From W0P28-013 sp051870755 (GTDB lineage Bacteria; Bacteroidota; Bacteroidia; Bacteroidales; Paludibacteraceae), in NCBI GenBank assembly GCA_051870755.1, contig JBJECE010000012.1:115819-179818 (forward strand): a DNA stretch of 64,000 nucleotides. Direction: 5' to 3'. Position numbers and translations under genes: made by a program. This document shows positions 43,259-51,938 of the stretch, piece after piece. Under the pieces are notes generated by a model. That model was not told where the DNA came from. It saw nothing but the letters and a program-made list of their open reading frames with translations, and made no database searches. Numbering within the stretch: the first letter of the stretch is position 1; each line of letters starts with the position of its first letter.

Positions 43259-43981
43259 TTAGCGTTTTTTGAAAATGTAGTTGAGTCCGATGCGCGCACC
43301 GGCGTTGTAGAAGTTGGCGGCGCCGTGTAACATGCCTGACGGCTTGCAATAAACTTCGGCAAACAGACGAATTTTCTCGGTGGGATTGTAGCGCCCAACG
43401 AGTGTGAAAATCGGTTCGTTGAAACGTTCTATCTGGAAATCGTCGAAATTGCTGATGCGCAGCCCGAGATTCCAAAAATCGCTTTCGCGCCGCACATGGC
43501 CTTCGATGTTCCATAGCAGATTGAACGGCTCGACGATGTAGCCGGCGTTCTGCGTGTGGCGGTCGTGGTTCATCGGGCTGTAGAAACGGCTGAAAGCACC
43601 TATCGACACGGCGAAGTAGTCCATGCGGTAGCCCAGCGACAAGGCGGCGCAGGCTTCGTGTGTGGCGCTGTACGCCATGGCGCGGTAGAGCAACCTATTT
43701 TCCAAAGCGAGTTGGCCTACGCGGAGCGGGAAACGCACGATGGCGCGACCGTCGATGGCGTAACTGTTGGCTGTGCAGAGGTCGATGGCCGCTTGCAGGT
43801 CAAAATAGGTGGTGATGGGAAAATGACCGCCGACAGCAACGTGTCCAAAATGTCCCCAAGTTGTGTTGTAGCCGTATTCGGCGTATGTTTTCAGCACGAT
43901 GGGGGCTTTGGCAGTGGTTTCTTGCGCGGCGATGACGCCCACGAGTGCTGCGCAGAGTAGTGTGAGGAATAGACGTTTCAT
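43259..43981 (-). CDS. Predicted outer membrane beta-barrel protein
   Basis: This 240-residue protein has a signal peptide (residues 1-19, LLCAALVGVIAAQ) and alternating amphipathic strands throughout. It ends in NYIFKKR, with aromatic residues near the strand ends (YGYNTTWGHFGHVAVGG). I know of no named function. It is first in a close-packed minus-strand group with a phosphoesterase and a Nudix hydrolase. Confidence 0.75.
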   Translation of the reverse strand: MKRLFLTLLCAALVGVIAAQETTAKAPIVLKTYAEYGYNTTWGHFGHVAVGGHFPITTYFDLQAAIDLCTANSYAIDGRAIVRFPLRVGQLALENRLLYRAMAYSATHEACAALSLGYRMDYFAVSIGAFSRFYSPMNHDRHTQNAGYIVEPFNLLWNIEGHVRRESDFWNLGLRISNFDDFQIERFNEPIFTLVGRYNPTEKIRLFAEVYCKPSGMLHGAANFYNAGARIGLNYIFKKR

Positions 43982-44046
43982 GACGTGATGTTATGCTCGA
44001 CGCTGCAAAGTTACTAAAAAAGTCGATTCGCCCAACCGCTTGCAAC

Positions 44047-44075
44047 GAAAAATCCCGCACCTTGTTGGCACGGGA
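44047..44075 (-). terminator. Terminator after rpmE2
   Basis: TCCCGTGCC and GGTGCGGGA (44075-44067 and 44061-44053 on the minus strand) pair over 9 bp with two G-T pairs, followed by TTTTTCG. Confidence 0.85.
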
Positions 44076-44111
44076 GTTCTCTGTGTATCGTCAAAAAAAG
44101 AAACGCAAAAC

Positions 44112-44375
44112 TTATTTTTTGTTTTTGCTGACTCTGTTTTGGTAGCGGCTCATGAACTTGTCCACACGACCGGCAGTGTCCACCAATTTGGTTTTGCCTG
44201 TGTAGAAAGGATGCGACGAACTCGAAATTTCGAGTTTTACCAAAGGATAAGTTACCCCATCAATGTCGATGGTTTCTTTCGTAGCGATAGTCGAGCGCGA
44301 GATGAAAACCTCTTCGTTCGACATGTCTTTGAATGCCACGGGACGATAGCTTTCTGGATGAATTCCTTTTTTCAT
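44112..44375 (-). CDS. rpmE2: 50S ribosomal protein L31 type B
   Basis: This 87-residue protein opens MKKGIHPESYRPVAFKDMSN and continues FISRSTIATKE and SSSHPFYTGKTKLVDTAGRV. It lacks the zinc-binding cysteines of type A L31, so it is the zinc-independent form. It overlaps a longer shadow frame (44112-45191) that is not real; the true start is the ATG at 44375. A terminator follows. Confidence 0.96.
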   Translation of the reverse strand: MKKGIHPESYRPVAFKDMSNEEVFISRSTIATKETIDIDGVTYPLVKLEISSSSHPFYTGKTKLVDTAGRVDKFMSRYQNRVSKNKK

Positions 44376-44494
44376 TGTCTTATAAATTGTTAGATTAGTT
44401 GCTCTGAATTTTTGCGGTGCAAAATTACACTTTTTTTTTGATTCCGCCAAATTTTCGGCACAAAGTTTGCGTTTTTTTTTGTGAACAATCGTTT

Positions 44495-45457
44495 TTAGGC
44501 CTCCCATGCCAATGCGCTCGCCCCCAAAATGGCAGCGTCCGACTCTTTGAGTTGCGAGAACACGACTTTGATTTTGTTCTTCCACAGCGGCATCAGATTG
44601 TTGTTGAAACTTTCGACGGTCGGTTTCATGATCAGGTCGCCCGATTTGATGAGTCCGCCGAACAGAATGATGGCTTCGGGTGCGCTGAATGCCACAAAAT
44701 CGGCCATGGCTTCGCCTAACATTTTGCCGGTGAAGTCGAATATGTCTTTTGCCAAAGCATCGCCTTGTTGTGCGGCTTCGAACACATCTTTCGAAGTGAT
44801 GTCCTCGGGCGGAATGTTGCGCAGTAGGCTCTGTTTGTCGGTCGCTTCGAGCAGCTCGCGGGCGGTGCGTGCCACGCCGGTGGCCGATGCGTAGGCTTCG
44901 AGACAGCCTGTTTTGCCACAGCCGCACAGCCGACCATTGTTGCGCACCATGGTTACATGGCCGAGTTCGCCGGCAAAGCCGTCGCTGCCATACACCAATT
45001 TCCCGTCGATGACGATGCCGCTGCCGACGCCCGTGCCAAGTGTCAGCATGATAAAGTTTTTCATACCGCGTGCGGCGCCGTAGGTCATTTCGCCCATGGC
45101 GGCTGCGTTGGCGTCGTTGGTTATTTTGACAGGCAAGCCGATGCATTGCGTTATCATCTCGGCAAACGGTATGATTTGCTGGCCGCCCCATGTGAGATTG
45201 ACGGCATTTTCGACCGTGCCTTTGTAGTAATTGGCATTGGGCGCACCGATGCCTATGCCGCGGAGTTGTTCCATCTCATAGTCTTTTTGGACAAGTTTGG
45301 TGATGGCGGCGCAAAGGTTTTCGACAAAAAGTTGCGGGTCGGTGGTGTCGTTGCTGCGTATGGCGGTTTGTACAAGTACGGTGCCTCGCGCATCGACGAG
45401 TCCGATTTTGGCGGTTGTGGCACCTATGTCGATGCCTACTACATACGGTTTTTCCAT
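44495..45457 (-). CDS. ROK-family sugar kinase (glucokinase-like)
   Basis: This 320-residue cytosolic kinase is probably a glucokinase. The phosphate-1 loop is GIDIGATTAKIGLVD at the N-terminus. The catalytic Asp is in KITNDANAAAMGE, and the ROK zinc motif is GRLCGCGKTGCLEAYAS. GTGVGSGIVIDGK and ELGHVTM complete the family signature. It lies 22 bp downstream of the DPP IV gene on the same strand and may share its transcript. Confidence 0.92.
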   Translation of the reverse strand: MEKPYVVGIDIGATTAKIGLVDARGTVLVQTAIRSNDTTDPQLFVENLCAAITKLVQKDYEMEQLRGIGIGAPNANYYKGTVENAVNLTWGGQQIIPFAEMITQCIGLPVKITNDANAAAMGEMTYGAARGMKNFIMLTLGTGVGSGIVIDGKLVYGSDGFAGELGHVTMVRNNGRLCGCGKTGCLEAYASATGVARTARELLEATDKQSLLRNIPPEDITSKDVFEAAQQGDALAKDIFDFTGKMLGEAMADFVAFSAPEAIILFGGLIKSGDLIMKPTVESFNNNLMPLWKNKIKVVFSQLKESDAAILGASALAWEA

Positions 45458-45479
45458 AATTTTACGATTTTTTATTTGG

Positions 45480-47645
45480 TTAAAGATTTTTATTCAAAAA
45501 GTCGGTGCAGCGTGTGTATAAGTGCAGGCGCGTTTTGGCACCGAGTATGCTGTGATTTTTGTTGGGGTACATTTGCATCTCGAATTGTTTACCCGCTTCG
45601 ACCAACTTTTCGATGTAGAGCCACGTTTGCTGTGTGTGAACGTTGTCGTCGGCGGTGCTGTGTATCAGCAGCAGTTGGCCTTGCAGCCGGTCGGCTTTAT
45701 CCATCAGACTCGATGTGTTGTATCCGCGGTCGTTTTCTTGCGGTCGTTGCATGAATCGTTCGGCGTAGGCGGTGTCGTAGTAGCGCCAATCGGTTACGGG
45801 CGCAATGGCGATACCGGCTTTGAATGTGCCGTCGCCGTGTGTCAGGCAGTAGAGAGTCATAAATCCACCGTAACTCCATCCCCAAATGGCGATGCGCTCG
45901 GCATCGACATAGTCGAGATTGCCTAAATAGTGCGCTGCTGCAATTTGGTCTTGTGCTTCGATTTCGCCTAAATGTTTGTAGGTGCATGTGCGAAAGTCGC
46001 GTCCGCGACCGCCGGTGCCGCGTCCATCGACGCACGCTACCACATAGCCCGATTGTGCCAAATAGTATTCCCAACCCAAGTCCCAGCGGTTGCGGGCTTC
46101 CTGCGAGTCGGGACCGCTGTATTGCAGCATGACGAGCGGTAGCGGTTGGTCGTTGGTAATGTTTTTGGGTTTCACAATCCAGCCGTTCAACGTGATGCCG
46201 TCGTCGGTGGTAATTTGCACAAATTCTTTGACCGGCAACTGCATCTGTTCGAATTGCGCGGCCAATGCGGCGTTGTCTTCGAGCGTGCGCACGGTTTTCC
46301 CTTTGCTGTTGATGATGGTGTAGCAGTCGGGCGTGGAGCTGTTGCTGAAGTTGTAGATGGCGTATTTGAAATTTTTCGAAAATTCGGCCGTTTGCCAGCC
46401 GTGGCGTCGGTCGTAAATGACCAGGTTGTTGTTGCGCGCACTTACCACATAGCGTTCGGTCGGGCTGCCGAGTGTCGATTGAAAATAGATGGTGCCCGTT
46501 TTTTCGTCGTAGCCGTAGAAATCGGTAACCTCGGCCTGCTCGGCGCCGGTCGTCCATTGCTTGATGAGTGTGCCTGTCGGCTCGAAATGATACAGGGCGC
46601 GGTAACCGTTTTTGTCGCTCATGATGATGAAACTATTATTGGCGCAAAAGTGCAGACAATTCAGGTTGGCGTAGTCGATGTAGGTGTCGCTTTGCTCGTG
46701 GTAGAGGCGTTTGCCTACGCCCGAACGTGCGTTGAATGCCAACAAATCGAGCATGGTTTGATTGCGATTCAGCCGGACGGCGGTCAAGGTTTCGGCATCG
46801 TTGTTCCAGCGTATTTGGGGCAGATAGATGTCGGTGTCGTCGCCGGTTTGCATCGTTTTGGTAGTGCGATTTTGTACGTCGTACACGCGTAGCGATACTT
46901 GCGCATTGAGGCTGCCGGCGCGCGGATATTTGTAGGTCGTCAGGGTCGGGTAGTCGGCGGTGAAATTCTGAAACGAAAATTCGTGTACGTCGCGTTCGTC
47001 GAAACGTATGTAAGCCAACAATTTGCTGTCGGCGCTCCACTCGAAACAGCGTGTCAGACCAAATTCTTCCTCGTAAACCCAATCGGGCGTGCCATTGATG
47101 ATGCTGTTTTTTGTGCCATCGGTGGTGATGGCAATTTCAGTACCGAAATCCAATTTTTTGATAAACAGATTGTTATGTCGTGCAAAAGCCACCATGCGTC
47201 CGTTGGGCGAAAAGGCGGCCGCTTGTATCACGTTGTCGTCGCTCAACGGCTCGACGGTGTTGGTGCGGGCGGTGTACACATAGTAAGCCGCCGTAGCCGA
47301 ACGCCGATAGATTTTGGTTGTCGAGGTGTGAATAAGTATTTTTTGCTCGTCGGCGGCAAACGTGAAGCCGGCTATTTTGTCGATTTGGCAGTTTTTGGCT
47401 GTAGCAACATCAAACAAACAAGCGGTTTCGCGTCCCGAGGCGTAGTCGTACGACACGATTTTTGTGCTGTCGTGGTTCAACGTGGCGTAGTGTTCGCCAT
47501 CGTTCATGTGATAAACGGCGGTTGGCCGGTGCGGCCGGAAATCGCCGCGGGTAAAGGCTTCGAGGTACGACTGCGCGGCGTTTTGGGCATACAGCACGCT
47601 GCCGATGGCCAAACAAATGCTTGATAACACTATTCTGAACGACAT
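45480..47645 (-). CDS. Dipeptidyl peptidase IV, S9 family
   Basis: This 721-residue exported serine peptidase removes X-Pro dipeptides. A signal peptide (residues 1-20, ending GSVLYAQ) precedes an eight-bladed propeller and a C-terminal alpha/beta hydrolase. DWVYEEEFGL supplies the Glu pair that binds the substrate N-terminus. The nucleophile Ser is in IWGWSYGGFMTLY, the Asp in HSTADDNVH and the His in PNKNHSILG. The frame opens at 47672, but that codon lies in the -7 box TATATTTG (47677-47670), so 47645 is chosen. Such enzymes support amino-acid fermentation in Bacteroidales. Confidence 0.94.
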   Translation of the reverse strand: MSFRIVLSSICLAIGSVLYAQNAAQSYLEAFTRGDFRPHRPTAVYHMNDGEHYATLNHDSTKIVSYDYASGRETACLFDVATAKNCQIDKIAGFTFAADEQKILIHTSTTKIYRRSATAAYYVYTARTNTVEPLSDDNVIQAAAFSPNGRMVAFARHNNLFIKKLDFGTEIAITTDGTKNSIINGTPDWVYEEEFGLTRCFEWSADSKLLAYIRFDERDVHEFSFQNFTADYPTLTTYKYPRAGSLNAQVSLRVYDVQNRTTKTMQTGDDTDIYLPQIRWNNDAETLTAVRLNRNQTMLDLLAFNARSGVGKRLYHEQSDTYIDYANLNCLHFCANNSFIIMSDKNGYRALYHFEPTGTLIKQWTTGAEQAEVTDFYGYDEKTGTIYFQSTLGSPTERYVVSARNNNLVIYDRRHGWQTAEFSKNFKYAIYNFSNSSTPDCYTIINSKGKTVRTLEDNAALAAQFEQMQLPVKEFVQITTDDGITLNGWIVKPKNITNDQPLPLVMLQYSGPDSQEARNRWDLGWEYYLAQSGYVVACVDGRGTGGRGRDFRTCTYKHLGEIEAQDQIAAAHYLGNLDYVDAERIAIWGWSYGGFMTLYCLTHGDGTFKAGIAIAPVTDWRYYDTAYAERFMQRPQENDRGYNTSSLMDKADRLQGQLLLIHSTADDNVHTQQTWLYIEKLVEAGKQFEMQMYPNKNHSILGAKTRLHLYTRCTDFLNKNL

Positions 47646-47669
47646 CTTGGTAAGGGTTTGTTTTGCCTG

Positions 47670-47733
47670 CAAATATACGGATTTTTTTTTGATGAATAAA
47701 ATTTTTCTGTTTAACTACAATTTTGTAATTTTG
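47670..47733. promoter_or_regulatory. Divergent promoters of DPP IV and aminotransferase
   Basis: TATATTTG on the minus strand (47677-47670) faces DPP IV; TAATTTTG on the plus strand (47726-47733) faces the aminotransferase. Each lies 17-25 bases from its start codon. Confidence 0.65.
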
Positions 47734-47749
47734 CAAACGTAAAAATCCG

Positions 47750-48889
47750 ATGACTATGAGAGCGATTCAAATGGTCGATTTGCGCACGCAATACGACCAC
47801 ATAAAGACCGAAATCGATGCCGGCATTCGCGAAGTGATCGAGTCGGCAGCATTTGTCAAAGGGCCCAAAGTGTCGGCCTTTCAAGCGCATCTCGAACAAT
47901 ATTTGGACGTTCGCCATGTGATACCTGTGGGCAATGGCACCGATGCGCTGCAAATAGCGTTGATGGCGTTGGGGCTGAAGCCCGGCGACGAAGTCATCAC
48001 ACCGACCTTTACGTTCATCGCTACGGCCGAAGTGGTGGCGCTTTTGGGCTTGACGCCGGTTGTCGTCGATGTCGATTTCGATACGTTTTGTATGGATGTG
48101 GCGGCCGTCGAACGCGCCATTACACCACGCACCAAAGCCATCGTGCCGGTGCATCTGTTCGGCCAAAATGCCGACATGGAAGCCCTGCTCGCGTTGGCAA
48201 AAAAACATGATTTGTTCGTGGTCGAAGATGCCTGCCAGAGCATTGGCGCAACCTATACTTTTAGCGATGGGCGCACCATCAAGTCGGGCTGTATGGGGCA
48301 TATCGGCTGCACGTCGTTTTTCCCGTCGAAAAATTTGGGCTGCTATGGCGATGGCGGTGCCATTTTTACCAACGACGACGATTTGGCCAAGAAAATGCGC
48401 GCTGTGGCCAATCATGGCATGGAAGTGCGTTATCATCACGACCGCGTTGGCGTCAATTCGCGGCTCGACAGCATTCAGGCGGCCGTGCTCGATGCCAAGT
48501 TGCCGCACCTCGATGACTATACGGCGGCGCGTCGCAGGGCGGCGGCCTATTACGATGCAGCCTTTGCCGGCAATGAACGCATACTGACGCCCGTTGTGGC
48601 GGCGCATACCACGCATGTATTCCATCAGTACACGTTGCGCTTGCAGGGCGTTGATCGCGACAAAGTGCGCGATGCGTTGGCAGCAGCCGGCATTCCATCG
48701 ATGGTCTATTATCCGGTGCCGCTGCACTTTCAAAAAGCCTACCGCGATGCGCGCTATAAGGCCGGCGATTTTCCGGTGGCCGAGCGCTTGGCGGCATCCG
48801 TTTTGTCGCTGCCCATGCACACCGAACTCGACAACGAACAGTTGGAATACATCGTCCGACAAGTTATCGAAGCAGTTGCAAATAACTGA
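47750..48889 (+). CDS. DegT/DnrJ/EryC1/StrS-type PLP aminotransferase
   Basis: This 379-residue fold-type I enzyme transfers an amino group to a nucleotide-linked keto sugar, for surface polysaccharide synthesis. PVGNGTDALQIALMALGL binds the cofactor phosphate and VEDACQSIGA holds the PLP Asp. The Schiff-base lysine is in FFPSKNLGCYGDGGA near residue 190. A second ATG at 47756 is an equally good start. It stands alone with its own promoter and no sugar-pathway neighbours, so the exact sugar is unknown. Confidence 0.9.
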   Translation: MTMRAIQMVDLRTQYDHIKTEIDAGIREVIESAAFVKGPKVSAFQAHLEQYLDVRHVIPVGNGTDALQIALMALGLKPGDEVITPTFTFIATAEVVALLGLTPVVVDVDFDTFCMDVAAVERAITPRTKAIVPVHLFGQNADMEALLALAKKHDLFVVEDACQSIGATYTFSDGRTIKSGCMGHIGCTSFFPSKNLGCYGDGGAIFTNDDDLAKKMRAVANHGMEVRYHHDRVGVNSRLDSIQAAVLDAKLPHLDDYTAARRRAAAYYDAAFAGNERILTPVVAAHTTHVFHQYTLRLQGVDRDKVRDALAAAGIPSMVYYPVPLHFQKAYRDARYKAGDFPVAERLAASVLSLPMHTELDNEQLEYIVRQVIEAVANN

Positions 48890-48924
48890 TTCATAGCACG
48901 ATGCAAAAAAAATGCGTTTCGGTG

Positions 48925-48954
48925 TTGGCAACTGAAAAATTTTATGTACCTTTG
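48925..48954 (+). promoter_or_regulatory. Promoter of tRNA-Lys
   Basis: TTG (48925-48927), a 19-base spacer and TACCTTTG (48947-48954) lie about 24 bases before the tRNA. Confidence 0.75.
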
Positions 48955-48977
48955 CACCCGAAATTGTCGAAGGTTTT

Positions 48978-49050
<73 letters not shown>

Positions 49051-49060
49051 CAAAACGAGC

Positions 49061-49098
49061 AGCGAAATAATTGATTATCAATTATTTCGCTGTTTTTG
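49061..49098 (+). terminator. Terminator after tRNA-Lys
   Basis: AGCGAAATAATTGA (49061-49074) and TCAATTATTTCGCT (49078-49091) form a perfect 14-bp stem with a three-base loop, followed by GTTTTTG. Confidence 0.95.
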
Positions 49099-49185
49099 TT
49101 GTCAGTGGTTTGTCAACGAAAAGTTGTTTGGCGCTATAAACACAAACAAACGCAAATAAAAATAACCTGACAACAAACAAACTAC

Positions 49186-49264
49186 CAAATCGCGCCAAAT
49201 TGCGTCAAATCGCGCCAAATCGCGTCAAATTCGGACATCGCCCCTTTGCGGTTTCGTATCTTTG
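49186..49264 (+). promoter_or_regulatory. 10-bp phased repeats and promoter of the phage-like element
   Basis: Four near-identical 10-mers, CAAATCGCGC, CAAATTGCGT, CAAATCGCGC and CAAATCGCGT, run head to tail from 49186 to 49225, with a partial fifth. They end 31 bases before a -7 box TATCTTTG (49257-49264). No TTTG is present at the usual -33 distance. The spacing of one helical turn suggests an array of protein sites that either activate or repress this promoter, or replication iterons. Confidence 0.6.
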
Positions 49265-49305
49265 CACCGTGTTTCAACAACGAAGCACGGAATTTTTTTG
49301 TAAAC

Positions 49306-49500
49306 ATGGGACGTAAACTGACAAAATCGGAATTAAAGCGTATCACCGAAGTAGCCAAGATGGAGCGCCGCAAAAGTGGTGTCAAAAACGTTGAAAAGGT
49401 GGTGCATTACAATATGAAATGGCAAGATGCCATACGCAGCGCCAGCAAAAAAGTGTTGGCCGAACGTCGTGTCAAACAGAAACGTATTAGGTTTAAGTGA
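49306..49500 (+). CDS. Small basic protein, start of the phage-like element
   Basis: This 64-residue protein is strongly basic and helical (MGRKLTKSELKRITEVAKME at the start, RVKQKRIRFK at the end). It has no membrane segment. Nucleic-acid binding is plausible, as a regulator or a genome-packing protein, but I recognise no family. It is the first gene after the repeat-bearing promoter, with a leader of about 35 bases. Confidence 0.65.
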   Translation: MGRKLTKSELKRITEVAKMERRKSGVKNVEKVVHYNMKWQDAIRSASKKVLAERRVKQKRIRFK

Positions 49501-49718
49501 TATTCGTTTAGTTCAAACAGTTCTTCGGTAGCAACAACAAGAAAATGTGTTTTTTGTGGTTCCGGGAACGGGCCAAGTAGCAGTAGTTTGTGTATTGATT
49601 AGATTGCCCCGGAAGAACGTACCGACGCAAGCGGGAGTGGCCATAAGGTCGGCCCGCTTGTGTAAGCGGTTGAACAAGAGAGCGAGAATTTTTCTAACAA
49701 CTAAAAATTTATAAAACT
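49501..49718 (+). ncRNA. Possible structured RNA in a gene-free stretch
   Basis: No gene is seen in these 218 bases. The GC-rich part carries CAAGCGGG (49628-49635) pairing perfectly with CCCGCTTG (49653-49660), with an inner GGCC-ATAA-GGTC helix. Further upstream are GGTTCCGGG and CCCCGGAAGAAC, which could pair as well. There is no T-run after the stem, so it is not a terminator. Confidence 0.35.
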
Positions 49719-49883
49719 ATGTGGAACAAAACATCAACCGTGTGCATCATGCTTGCAATCGTCATCGTGCTTTTGCTGTTTTTCGGCTCGAAAGTGATGA
49801 AGTCCGAGAAACCGGCGTCATCAAGCGATGCACCCAAAACAACCGAGAGTGATAAACCTGCTTCATTTCGAGGCCGGAAGTAA
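49719..49883 (+). CDS. 54-residue single-pass membrane protein
   Basis: A small protein with one N-terminal membrane helix (residues 8-23, VCIMLAIVIVLLLFFG) and a short hydrophilic tail (KSEKPASSSDAPKTTESDKP). It lies 26 bp before the possible coat protein gene. It is typical of the very small membrane proteins found throughout this element. No family is recognised. Confidence 0.65.
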   Translation: MWNKTSTVCIMLAIVIVLLLFFGSKVMKSEKPASSSDAPKTTESDKPASFRGRK

Positions 49884-49908
49884 CTAACCATCTAAAAAAT
49901 GTAAGGAG

Positions 49909-50580
49909 ATGAATATTAACAAACAAAATTTGAGCGACCGTTTCAATGGGAACGAATCGGTATCGTTGAAAAAACGCATCCGCACCATTCGTGCCAACGG
50001 TCAGACAGTAGGAGCCGCCGATTTTATCGACGAATCGAACTTGGGTGAACCAGTACAAATTTCGTTGAAAAACAACGACGGCGTATCGCACACCGTAGCC
50101 GTTTTTGCCGGTGCATTGACATCGGTTGAAGACATTGCCGCCGTAGCAGGCGAACAAGTAGATGCCATTGTAGCCGATGGCGATTTTTTGAAAAATGGGG
50201 ATGACGTGCTGATGACATGTGATTGCCCGAAGTTGGCATTCATTCAAGCGCACTTCACGCGTAACCCGACCATCGTCGATGCCATGCAACTTGGTACCGA
50301 CAACGCTTCGCAGTTTGGTCAAAAAATCAAACATGCGCGTTTCAGCCCGATCAAGGGTAATAGTTACGAGGAGATTTCGCCGCGCATCTTCCTGACCCAA
50401 GGTCAGTTGGATCGCACGATGGTCGAAATCAAAAACAAACCATTGATTCTCGACGACAAACACCTGTTTATTGTAACGGTTGCCGCCGGTCGTCAACTCG
50501 ACCTGACGCTGATGCTTGGTGCATCGCTCGATGCAGCCGAAGCCTTGCAAAATGTGCGTAAAGCCGTTTTTGGCGAATAA
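49909..50580 (+). CDS. Possible major structural (coat) protein
   Basis: I do not recognise this 223-residue protein by family. It has no membrane segment or catalytic motif. Secondary structure by eye is mostly beta, with strands such as EPVQISLKNND, HTVAVFAGAL and KHLFIVTVAAGRQLDLTLML, and a short basic N-terminal arm (SLKKRIRTIRANGQ). As the first larger gene in front of a run of membrane proteins it could be the coat protein of a membrane-containing particle. The length would suit a single jelly roll or a very compact double one. A ribosome site AAGGAG precedes the start. Confidence 0.55.
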   Translation: MNINKQNLSDRFNGNESVSLKKRIRTIRANGQTVGAADFIDESNLGEPVQISLKNNDGVSHTVAVFAGALTSVEDIAAVAGEQVDAIVADGDFLKNGDDVLMTCDCPKLAFIQAHFTRNPTIVDAMQLGTDNASQFGQKIKHARFSPIKGNSYEEISPRIFLTQGQLDRTMVEIKNKPLILDDKHLFIVTVAAGRQLDLTLMLGASLDAAEALQNVRKAVFGE

Positions 50581-50616
50581 CCCTTTTTTGGTAGAACCAT
50601 AACGAACGATTGAAGT

Positions 50617-51252
50617 ATGGATCAGAATCAAAATACAACAGTGGATAGCGCGATCAACTTTGCGCTGCACACTGTTTCGCCTGAAAAAATCGCGCCGTTG
50701 TTTGCCAAATTCGGTTATAAGCCCGACGAAATCAGTTTGGAAACCACCCTTGAGTTGTGGGACGTTTATGGCGACGACTTCATTGTTCCGTTTGCCGAAA
50801 TGGCTCAAGAGGTGTTGCACGATGGCGATCAGATGGCCGAAATCAAGCGGCATTATTTGTCGTTCGACCGTGTCACGGGTGCCAAGCGCAAAAAAGCGGT
50901 TTGGCGTGGCGACGGCCAACCGGTAGCCACTACCGATGGCAGCGAGATCGAAACGGCCGAAGGTGAAAGTGCCGATGGAACACCCACCGATGACACATCG
51001 GCCAAGTTTGACACAGCCATGAACTATATGGATAAAATTTGGGGTCAAATTGGCAAAGGAGGTTCTACGATTATTGACTTGGTCAATAAAGGCAAAGGTG
51101 GCGCCGGCAGCCAACCGGCCGACCCAAAGACCACTCCGTCCGGCAATCAGCCCAAAGGAGGCACGGATTCGGGCAGCATTTGGCTGATTGTAGGCGTGGT
51201 ATTGGTTGTGGTAGTGCTCATTGTGTTACTTGTGTTTGCAGCCAAGAAGTGA
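50617..51252 (+). CDS. Tail-anchored protein, possible virion component
   Basis: This 211-residue protein has a soluble helical N-terminal domain (1-95; FALHTVSPEKIAPLFAKFGY). An acidic linker with EGESADGTP follows, then a Gly/Pro-rich stretch, and one C-terminal membrane helix (190-208, IVGVVLVVVVLIVLLVFAA). The soluble part would face outward or inward from a membrane. No known family is evident. A hairpin terminator follows, so genes further on may need read-through or another promoter. Confidence 0.65.
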   Translation: MDQNQNTTVDSAINFALHTVSPEKIAPLFAKFGYKPDEISLETTLELWDVYGDDFIVPFAEMAQEVLHDGDQMAEIKRHYLSFDRVTGAKRKKAVWRGDGQPVATTDGSEIETAEGESADGTPTDDTSAKFDTAMNYMDKIWGQIGKGGSTIIDLVNKGKGGAGSQPADPKTTPSGNQPKGGTDSGSIWLIVGVVLVVVVLIVLLVFAAKK

Positions 51253-51279
51253 TTTAAGATTATCTGTTTTGGATTAAAA

Positions 51280-51316
51280 GGCTCGCACGCTGAAAAATGC
51301 GGGTGAGCCTTTTTTT
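51280..51316 (+). terminator. Terminator-like hairpin after the 50617 gene
   Basis: AGGCTCGCACGC (51280-51291) pairs with GCGGGTGAGCCT (two mismatches) and is followed by seven T. It could set the ratio of the first structural proteins to the rest. Confidence 0.7.
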
Positions 51317-51330
51317 AATTGGAGATTCCG

Positions 51331-51924
51331 ATGAAAATAGTATATACAAACGACGACAATTATTTGGTGAGTGGTACACCGGCAGCCGTAACCGAAGACG
51401 GTGTGATGTACATCAACACCGATTTGTATTATCAACTGACACCATTTCAGCGCGAGTTCATCAAATGGCACGAAGTCGGCCACTATCGTTTGCATACACA
51501 CAGCGAATTTGAAGCCGACGAGTATGCCTTCCACAAGATGGCCGGTAAATACTATCAATCGTTGAAAAAGATGATTGGTACGCTCGAAGCCGTGTTGGAC
51601 GAAGAAACCGACCCCAACGTTCCGGAACGCATCGAGGCGCTGTACAAACTATGTTTGCAATACGATGCCGAACGTGGCAATCGTGCCGCCGCCAAAGAGT
51701 TGCGGCGTTTGGCGCAGGGTGGTGCCGTGATGCGTGGCGATGGCGAGAATGCCAAGACCACCAAAGCCATCGAAGCCACCAGCAAAGGCATCACCGATGC
51801 AATAACTGCGGCTTCGGCAGGGAATGTATCAAATACAAAAGCCAACACCGAGGCCAACAACAGCAACGACATCATGATGTATCTGTTTTTGGGCGTTGTG
51901 TTGATAATGCTCTTGAAGGACTAA
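51331..51924 (+). CDS. Membrane-anchored HExxH metallopeptidase-like protein
   Basis: This 197-residue protein carries HEVGH (residues 47-51) followed by SEFEADEYAFHKMAG, the zinc-peptidase pattern in which a downstream Glu or Asp is the third ligand. Similar motifs occur in ImmA/IrrE and M48-like peptidases. A charged helical middle (about 75-150) leads to one C-terminal membrane helix (about 180-195). It may process virion proteins or cut a host protein. The start is the ATG at 51331 with GGAG eight bases before it; an upstream TTG at 51319 is less likely. Confidence 0.75.
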   Translation: MKIVYTNDDNYLVSGTPAAVTEDGVMYINTDLYYQLTPFQREFIKWHEVGHYRLHTHSEFEADEYAFHKMAGKYYQSLKKMIGTLEAVLDEETDPNVPERIEALYKLCLQYDAERGNRAAAKELRRLAQGGAVMRGDGENAKTTKAIEATSKGITDAITAASAGNVSNTKANTEANNSNDIMMYLFLGVVLIMLLKD

Positions 51925-51938
51925 ATTTTTGAAACACT

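Noticed and set aside
44376..45191. N-terminal extension of the L31 frame
   Set aside because: Only the last 87 codons are L31. The rest is a shadow of the ROK kinase.
49186..49225. CRISPR-like short repeats
   Set aside because: The 10-bp units are directly adjacent with no spacers.
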